Below are positions 18,492 to 24,606 of a DNA stretch of 24,606 nt, piece by piece; within the stretch, counting starts at the first letter, position 1, and each line of letters begins with the position of its first letter. Source of the DNA: Jimgerdemannia flammicorona (Eukaryota > Mucoromycota > Endogonomycetes > Endogonales > Endogonaceae); NCBI GenBank assembly GCA_003990745.1, contig RBNI01001069.1:1-24606 (forward strand), in the 5' to 3' direction. The notes beneath the pieces are model-generated. The model had not been told where the DNA came from. It saw only the letters and a program-made list of their open reading frames with translations, and made no database searches. Position numbers and translations under genes: made by a program.

Positions 18492-21400
18492 ATGCATCCC
18501 CCCACATTCTATAGATATACCACTGAAGAGTCAATACTGACCTTCATTGAAGATTTTGAAAAATTCGCCACTGTATGAGCCCTTAGTATAGATGCACAAT
18601 TGGCCCTTCTACCAGTCAGCCTCAGAGGACCTGCCAGAGACAAGTTCAATATAGCCACTATTACTGATAATGGTGTAGCCAAACTTGCCAACATGAAGGC
18701 CTTCCTCAGAACAATATACTATACTGAAGAGATCAAGCAAGCTCTCAAGGATCAACTCAACACTATCTGCCAGAGACTCAGTGAAGATTTCAACTCATTC
18801 TATATCTGAATCTGCCACTAGATTGTCCTGGCTGGCTATGATGATGCCCTCAAGGAATAAATAGCAGATTCAACTTTCCTCAAAGGAGTTCACCCTGAAA
18901 TTGCCCTAGCAATCTGGTCTACCCCAGCTGCACTGACTCTTGATCAGAAAGTGGTCTTTGCACAGAGATATTAGACTGTCAGACACTCTGCTGAACACTC
19001 AATGGAGAAAATAACTAGCATCAAGATAGAGCCATCAAAACTAACTAGTATCATATCTGCCACAGTTGTAAACAGACAACCATCCACATCTACCCCCAAG
19101 ACAGTCAAAGCTGACCCAGTGGAGGAACTCACCAAGTAGTTTTCCAAGATGACTACACACCTTGGTGATGTTGTTAGAGAAATCTGAAGTGCCAACAGGA
19201 GACCAGTACAGAGATTTGTAGCTGCTATAGAAGAACACAATATCATATGCTTCAGATGTGGAGAAGAAGGCCACTATGTAAAGAATTGCATGATCAAAAT
19301 AAGACACAAAGCCCAACCAAACAATGCTAGCAGAATTAGAGAACAAACCAATACAGTAGTCATTGAGGAGATTGGTGATACTGATGATGAAGAATACTAT
19401 GAGGAGCTTGAATTCTACCCTGCTACTGAAGGTACCAGAACCTGGTCCAAGCTCTATGACAAAAAGAGCAACAGCAAGCTAGTTGGAAGACCAAAGAAGA
19501 CCTCAGCTATCACTATTCAAAGTAAGACTCAACCCAAGAAGATTGATCAAGACATGGAGTTAGATGAAGCTGCCTGCTAAATCATTGAAAGCACTACTCC
19601 AGTCTTAGGAGAAAGTGAAAGCAAGAAGGAACAGAAGCTGCACAAGACCAAGATCCACTAGTATGATATCTACAAGGATCTCAAGAAACAGAAGGTCAAT
19701 GCTACTTTTGGACAGCTAGCCAAAGTCTCTGCCTTCAGACAGCAGTTGAGAGTAGAACTTACAACTACTGCCAAAAATCAAGAGTACAAGATTGTAGAAG
19801 CTCACAATGCACAGGAAGAATCTGAAAACTCAAGTAAAGAATCCGAAGACCAGTGCAAGACATCAGCCTATACCCCATGTCAGATCAAAGACTATATCTT
19901 TGATGACATCATTGATACTGGTGCTGAAGGATGCCTCATAAGCAAGAAGGCAATTGACTGCCTAGGCTGGGATATTGAAGAGTCCACCAAAATGGTCTAT
20001 GTTACAGCAGATAGTATATAAGCTACCCCCCTTGGCAAAATCCAAGAAGTCTCCATCAAGATAGGAGGAGCTACCATCCTAGTAGATATGATTATTACAA
20101 GAACTACCAACTATGACATCCTTATTGGCAACCAATGGCTTCACAAGGCCAAGGCCATCATTGACCTCAATGCCCAGAAGATGCAGATCAACTATAGAGA
20201 AAGAAAGGTATAAGTCTCTATCAATATCCACAAAGGAGTTCTACCAGACATAGAGGAAGGAGATGAAGAGGACACAGAGGTCTTCATGCACTTAGTGAAT
20301 AAGAACAAGAACAAGACACCCAAGCTCACAGATGAGCAGTGGTATAATAAGATTATTGATGACTATGCCCCTCAAGGAAGATGTCCCCATAGTACTAGGA
20401 TGTACTGCTCTGAACACCTGAATGACTGCTAGTCCTGTATCAGTGAAGTCAGGAAAATCTGCCAACAGAAATATGAGCAAGAAGCTGCTGAAGCAAAAAG
20501 GAAAGCTGAAGAAGATAACCAGCCCCCAGAGCTTCAGGCTGACAGTAATGATGAGGAGGAACAAGAACCAGATATCACCCTCAAAGTCAAGAAGTTCCAC
20601 CTCAAAGCCAAGATCCCAGAATACAAGACTGAAGGAGCCATAGGAATAGACCTTTCCAGCATTCAAGATGCTACTCTTGAACCACAGACCACCACTCTAC
20701 TTGGCACTGGAATTGGAGTCAAACTGCCAGAAAACTATGCCAGAATTATCAAGACCAGAAGCAGTCTGGCCAAAAGTAAAATCTCAGTTGAAGGAGGAGT
20801 AATTGACCCTGATTATACTGGTGAGATCTTTCTTATAGTCAGAAATCACAACCCCATCACCCCATTCGAAGTCAAGAAGTATGACAGGATTGGCCAGATA
20901 CTGATCCATGAAATCAAAAAGCCTAAGATCACTAAAGCCATTGAACTCATCAAGACTAAGAGAGGAGAACAAGGCTTTGAATCAACTAGAAGAGGAGTCT
21001 ATGTCACTATTAAGATTACTGAACTTGAGCACAAGAAAGACAAAGACCAGAACAAGCACACATATACTATTAGAGAAAACTTTTCCCTAAAAGAACAACT
21101 TCATAAGATTCTGCACCAGAATGAAGGAGTATTTGCTATAGACTTCAGAGATATCTACAATCAAGAACTCAAGTACTACTATGAAGTTGACACTAGTGAT
21201 ACCAAGCCTATCTACTAGAAAGCCAGACTCATACCACCTGCCTATAGAGAATGGCTACAAGCAGAACTCAAGGAAATAGAAGAAGCCAGAATCATTAAGC
21301 AAGCTATCAGTCCCTGGGTTTCACCCATTGTCCTTGCCCCAAAGAAAGGAAGCAAGCCTGGAGAGTTTATACCAAGACTCTGCATTAACTACAAGAAGCT

Positions 21401-21842
21401 CAATACCATCACCAAGAAGGATAGGCAGCCCTTGCCAAATATTCAGAAAATCCTTACCACCCTTGGAAGCAAAGCCAAATACTACACTACCTTGGATCTG
21501 TTTTCAGGCTTCCATCAGATTGGTCTCACTCAAGATACCAGTGAGAAATCAGCCTTCATCACACCTGATGCCACCTATATCTACCTGTGAATGTCATTCA
21601 GAATGTGCAATGCCCCAGCAAGTTTCCAGCAAATGATGAATAGAGTCTTCAGTAATGAAATTGGAAAATAGCTCTTTATCTATATTGATGATGTGATCTT
21701 TAGCAATACTGTACAGAAACATATCAATCATATACAGCTAGCCCTCAAGAAGCTCAAGGAGCATGGCCTCTACATCAAGCCTAAGAAATGCAAGTTTGCA
21801 GTCTAGGAAATCACCTATCTAGGACACCTCATCAACCAGACC
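18492..21842 (+). pseudogene. B2 gag-pro-dut-RT pseudogene (3' part cut off by A2)
   Basis: This is one continuous frame from a gag ATG at 18492 (protein start MHPPTFYRYTTEES) to the A2 insertion. Gag is at about 18492-19200 and the zinc knuckle at 19248-19289 (CFRCGEEGHYVKNC, intact CCHC). An acidic/basic linker follows. The protease has DTG at 19914-19922. dUTPase is at 20631-20997. RT runs from about 21060, with LDLFSGFHQIGL and YIDD at 21681-21692, ending at YLGHLINQT. I count about fifteen in-frame stops and no clear frameshift; where B1 can be compared, most stops face CAA, CAG or TGG, or fit CGA. So gag and pol were one fused polyprotein. The start is chosen because the tyrosine-rich gag block follows it; an in-frame opening extends a little upstream without ATG. 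Confidence 0.9.
20631..20997 (+). other. dUTPase domain of B2, between protease and RT
   Basis: This is the best preserved family B dUTPase. Motif 1 is EGAIGIDL, motif 2 ARIIKTRSSLAK, motif 3 GGVIDPDYTGE with the catalytic Asp and the Tyr that stacks on deoxyribose, motif 4 YDRIGQIL and motif 5 QGFESTRRG. No stop falls within these motifs. Motif 2 has T-R-S-S where the usual form is P-R-S-G, and motif 5 has E in place of the second G of G-F-G-S-T; GGA-to-GAA type transitions could explain some of this. The domain follows a linker, LKVKKFHLKAKIPEYKT, that resembles the linker in A1. It would act on dUTP in the particle or cytoplasm during cDNA synthesis. Confidence 0.88.
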
Positions 21843-22246
21843 TGTAACATTTTAGCATAGTTTATTTCTTTTCTCTGTCTTTCTTGAATATTCTATAACC
21901 TTCCGGCACTTTCTGCGTACTTAGAAATCCCCTTCTTGGCACCGAGCATTAACTAGTACTTATTTAGTTAGTCACTGAATGTCCTGGAAACTTGTAGAAC
22001 TTTATTCGTCATCATTTGTCATCTTTGCCGAGAACTTTCCTCTTGGCATTTTCCTTTGATTTCTCAGATCCTTCCAGATCCTTCTTTCAGATCTTGTATA
22101 AATATCCCCTTTGTTCTCATGAATAAAGCTTCAGAATATTTTCTCTCAGAAATCCTTCGAGAATACTTGAACCCTTAGTATCTCTTCGAGCTACTTAGGA
22201 TTACCAGAACTAGTCGCTTCCTCATTTAGAAACTAGAACCGTTACA
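21843..22246 (+). repeat. 5' LTR of A2 (404 bp)
   Basis: It is bounded by perfect 6-bp inverted ends (TGTAAC and GTTACA). TATAAATA at 22097-22104 and AATAAA at 22122-22127 mark the core promoter and the RNA-end region. It matches the 3' LTR of A1 along its length. Confidence 0.92.
22097..22127 (+). promoter_or_regulatory. TATA box and AATAAA signal of the A2 LTR
   Basis: TATAAATA (22097-22104) and AATAAA (22122-22127) lie 17 bases apart. This spacing and the preceding TTG resemble the family B LTR. Confidence 0.65.
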
Positions 22247-22248
22247 CT

Positions 22249-22264
22249 TGGTAGCAGCGGGTGG
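22249..22264 (+). promoter_or_regulatory. Primer-binding site of A2 (initiator Met tRNA type)
   Basis: TGGTAGCAGCGGGTGG starts two bases after the LTR. It agrees at 14 of 16 positions with the complement of an animal-type initiator Met tRNA 3' end (TGGTAGCAGAGGATGG, from memory), so an initiator Met tRNA primer is likely. The host tRNA is needed to confirm it. Confidence 0.7.
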
Positions 22265-22313
22265 TTACACCTAGCCTTATCAAGACACCTCTCAAGATAT
22301 CAGTCACAACACT

Positions 22314-24606
22314 ATGGAGGACAACGGGTGGAACCCTTCATACAGTACCTACGGTCCAGGCAATGCCTCATACAATCAAGAAGAAGAAGAACAGCAAAAC
22401 CCTACTCAGTCAAATGGGGCCATCGAGAGTCTTTTGCAGAATGCACTAGCTCAGATTGCTCAACTTCAAGAACGCATAGAAAGAAAGGAAAGCAAGGCCT
22501 CTGCTCACACCTCTGCACCCCCACCGACATCAATACATCCAACAGCAGTCACTATCAAGCCTCAGAAGCCCGACACCTTTGATGGTCAAAGAGGAGGACT
22601 GTCTACCGACGCCTGGCTTTTCCAATTGGAGCAATATGGAGAGCTGACCAATTTGGAAGAAGCAACACTAGTCCAATTTGCCGCCACACTCCTCCAAGGG
22701 AATGCCGCAATCTGGTGGCGAAATCATGTCCAGAATACCAGATTCTCTGGCCGAATCAAGACCTGGGGTGAATTCTCTGATGCCATTCAAGGCCAATTCA
22801 AACCAGTCAACAGCACTAAGGCCGCACGAGACCGTCTGGCAAATGTCAAACAACTCAAGTCTGTACAAGCATACAATGCACAATTCCTGTCAATTCTGCT
22901 AGAATTACCACATATCACTGAAGATGAGAAGGTCGACAAGTACATCCGAGGCCTGAAAGGTCAAACCTGAGTTCGTGTCGAACTAGTAGAACCCAAGGAC
23001 CTAGATACAGCAATGAAAATTGCTGATAGGTTTGATGTCATCACCTACGGTCACCGCTTTGAACAGAAGAGACCACCTTTCAACAACAACAACAACAACC
23101 ACAGAAGGGAGGAACCCAAAGTCAGAACTGTTGGACCTACCCCTATGGATCTAGACACCATTGACAAGAACAGGAAAGGCAAGCTTACCCCCGAGGAAAA
23201 GGAGCGCCTCAAGAAGGCTGGAGCCTGCTTCTTTTGCTGTCAGCCTGGTCACATCGCAACCAAATGTCCCAAGAAAACCGCCAAACCAAAGAAGATCCTG
23301 GTCCTGTCTAAAGACACTCAAGGTCAACCAGTTGAACAAGAAGTTGTACTCAATTTCATGCGAGTCAACCCCAAGGCCCAGATCCCTCAAGCACAGTCAG
23401 AAGGAGCCATTGGTTTGGACCTTCAAGCAGTACAACAAGTCACTATTCCGGCACATGAGAGAAGGCTCATTCCAACTGGCCTTTCAGTTGAAATCCCCAA
23501 GGAACATTATGCAAGAATTGCACCAAGATCTGGCCTCAGCTTCAAGCACTCATTGGATGTTGGTGCTGGAGTCATTGATCCAGACTTCTGAGGCGAAATG
23601 CAAGTCCTGCTAGTCAATCACAAGAACCAGCCATATACTGTCAATGAAGGTGACAGAATCGCACAGCTCATTCTGGAGCAAGCCACCCTACCAGTTGTCA
23701 AAGAAGTCACCAAGCTGTCCTCAACTAAGCGAGATCAGAAAGGCTTTGGCAGCACTGACAAAGTTGCAAGTATAGCCGAAAACCGAGCCAACTCAATGCT
23801 CATCTTCAAAGGTCTAGTCAAGGGACAAGAACTAGATATTCTCATAGACAGTGGAGCTGTTGGGAATTTCATCAACAAGAACCTCATCGACAAGCTCAAG
23901 ATTCTTACCAAACCAGCTGGCAAGAATGGTGGAGTTGTCACCGCAGATGGCACCACCCTACCAATCGACTCAATTGCTGCCAAACTTCCCCTCAAGATCC
24001 AGAAGTACTGGGAACGTTTAGATTTCGAGGTAGCACCACTAGGAGACCATGACCTGATCCTAGGTAAACCCTAGCTTACATGGCACAACCCTCAGATTGA
24101 TTGGACCAAGAATGAAGTCACCTTGATACAGGATGGAGCCAACATTACCATCAAGCCAGACAAGACTCAGACGAGAACCCCAATTGCTACTCTTTCGGCA
24201 ATTCAGTTCAAGAAGGCCCTCAAGAAAGCTACCTGTGCCTTTGTGGCACTGATCCGACCAAAGAAAGAAGACAAGAAGCTATCAATTAGTGAAAGCGTCA
24301 AGTTACTACTGAACAAGTACAAAGATGTCTTCCCAGACAAACTACCTGGCCTACCACCTTCAAGAGACCATGACCACGAAATCAAGTTGGTACCTGATGC
24401 AGCTATACCTAAGAAGAAAATGTATCACATGTCTCCACTCGAAATTGAAGCAGTCAAGAAGGAACTCAATGAACTCATTGAGCGAGGAGCCATTCAACCA
24501 AGCAAGTCACCCTTTGGCTCCCCAGTCCTATTTGTCAAGAAAAAGGATGATACTCTGCGAATGTGCATAGACTACTGAGCACTCAACAAGATCACAGTCA
24601 AGAACC
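22314..24606 (+). pseudogene. A2 gag-pol, single frame with four stops, partial at window end
   Basis: The ATG at 22314 follows a 67-base leader. Gag has an acidic/glutamine-rich start, a coiled-coil-like stretch (residues about 38-62), then a Retrotrans_gag domain (DTFDGQRGG, AAIWWRNHV, FKPVNSTKAARDRL). An asparagine run (near 23082-23100) precedes the zinc knuckle CFFCCQPGHIATKC (about 23226-23270). dUTPase follows, then protease with intact DSG (near 23850) and the start of RT (from about 24300, ending at the window edge near the CIDY motif at 24565-24576). All parts are in one frame. The only stops are TGA at 22968, TGA at 23589, TAG at 24072 and TGA at 24576. At these sites family conservation suggests R, R, W and R, so three fit CGA-to-TGA and one TGG-to-TAG. 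A recently active element disabled by transitions. Confidence 0.92.
23400..23761 (+). other. dUTPase domain of A2, between zinc knuckle and protease
   Basis: All five motifs are clear: EGAIGLDL, ARIAPRSGLS (a nearly standard motif 2), GAGVIDPDF, GDRIAQLIL and KGFGSTD. The catalytic Asp in motif 3 is present, but the usual Tyr is Phe, as in A1, so this is a family trait rather than damage. The TGA at 23589-23591 directly after motif 3, where R-G-E is expected, breaks the domain. It is fused in frame to gag upstream and protease downstream, so it would be released by, or remain attached to, the protease product. A gag-dUTPase-protease order is known from betaretroviruses. Confidence 0.92.

Larger units (their letters stand above)
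16752..21842 (+). mobile_element. B2: Ty3/gypsy element (family B), interrupted in RT by A2
   Basis: This is a second family B copy, in opposite orientation to B1, with its 5' LTR (16752-18365), a candidate primer site and gag through RT. It stops abruptly after the RT motif YLGHLINQT at 21842, where the LTR of A2 begins. Its 3' half should lie beyond A2, outside the window. It is better preserved than B1: zinc knuckle, protease DTG and RT YIDD are all readable. Confidence 0.92.
21843..24606 (+). mobile_element. A2: Ty3/gypsy family A element nested in B2 (runs off the window)
   Basis: A 404-bp LTR with TGTAAC/GTTACA ends, a primer-binding site and a gag-pol frame begin abruptly inside the RT frame of B2. 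CpG sites become frequent exactly at the boundary, so this copy is younger or less mutated than everything to its left. The five bases AGACC (21838-21842) are the expected left copy of its target duplication. Confidence 0.93.

Overview
This window looks like an AT-rich repeat island in a filamentous fungus, most likely an ascomycete. I see no host gene, tRNA, rRNA or CRISPR array. Almost all of it is long terminal repeat (LTR) retrotransposons of the Ty3/gypsy type. Their reading frames are broken mainly at codons where a sister copy, or the residue conserved in the family, has CAA, CAG, CGA or TGG, meaning C-to-T and G-to-A transitions. CpG is scarce and TpA abundant up to about 21,840. That is the pattern expected from repeat-induced point mutation (RIP) and deamination of methylated cytosine. 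The species cannot be named from this.

Layout, left to right. (1) 1-1264 is unassigned. (2) About 1265-6817 (+) is a decayed copy of family A, called A1: gag, zinc knuckle, dUTPase, protease, RT, RNase H, integrase, chromodomain and 3' LTR. (3) 6818-7573 is AT-rich, with an 18-bp minisatellite. (4) 7574-15667 (-) is family B element B1, with both LTRs (about 1.49 kb each); its RT catalytic core is deleted. (5) 15668-16751 is an AT-rich spacer with a second, larger copy of the minisatellite. (6) 16752-21842 (+) is family B element B2: a 1.6-kb 5' LTR and one open frame from gag through protease and dUTPase into RT. (7) 21843-24606 (+) is family A element A2, inserted into B2's RT and running off the window. 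A2 has a clean 404-bp LTR, an initiator-Met-like primer site and a gag-pol frame with only four stops.

Two points stand out. First, both families carry a trimeric-type dUTPase domain, but at different places: before the protease in A, and between protease and RT in B. Part of the linker ahead of the domain is similar, which suggests one captured module that later moved. Second, the long family B LTRs contain a sense-strand reading frame of about 263-287 codons, upstream of the TATA box (U3). In the three copies its stops match transition sites and its length differences are almost all multiples of three, so it looks like a real, unrecognised protein gene at the 3' end of the element's RNA. 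The placement recalls U3 genes of some retroviruses. B1 and B2 lie head to head, forming a large inverted repeat.

All functional statements are inferences from translated motifs read by eye. No database search or computed alignment was run.
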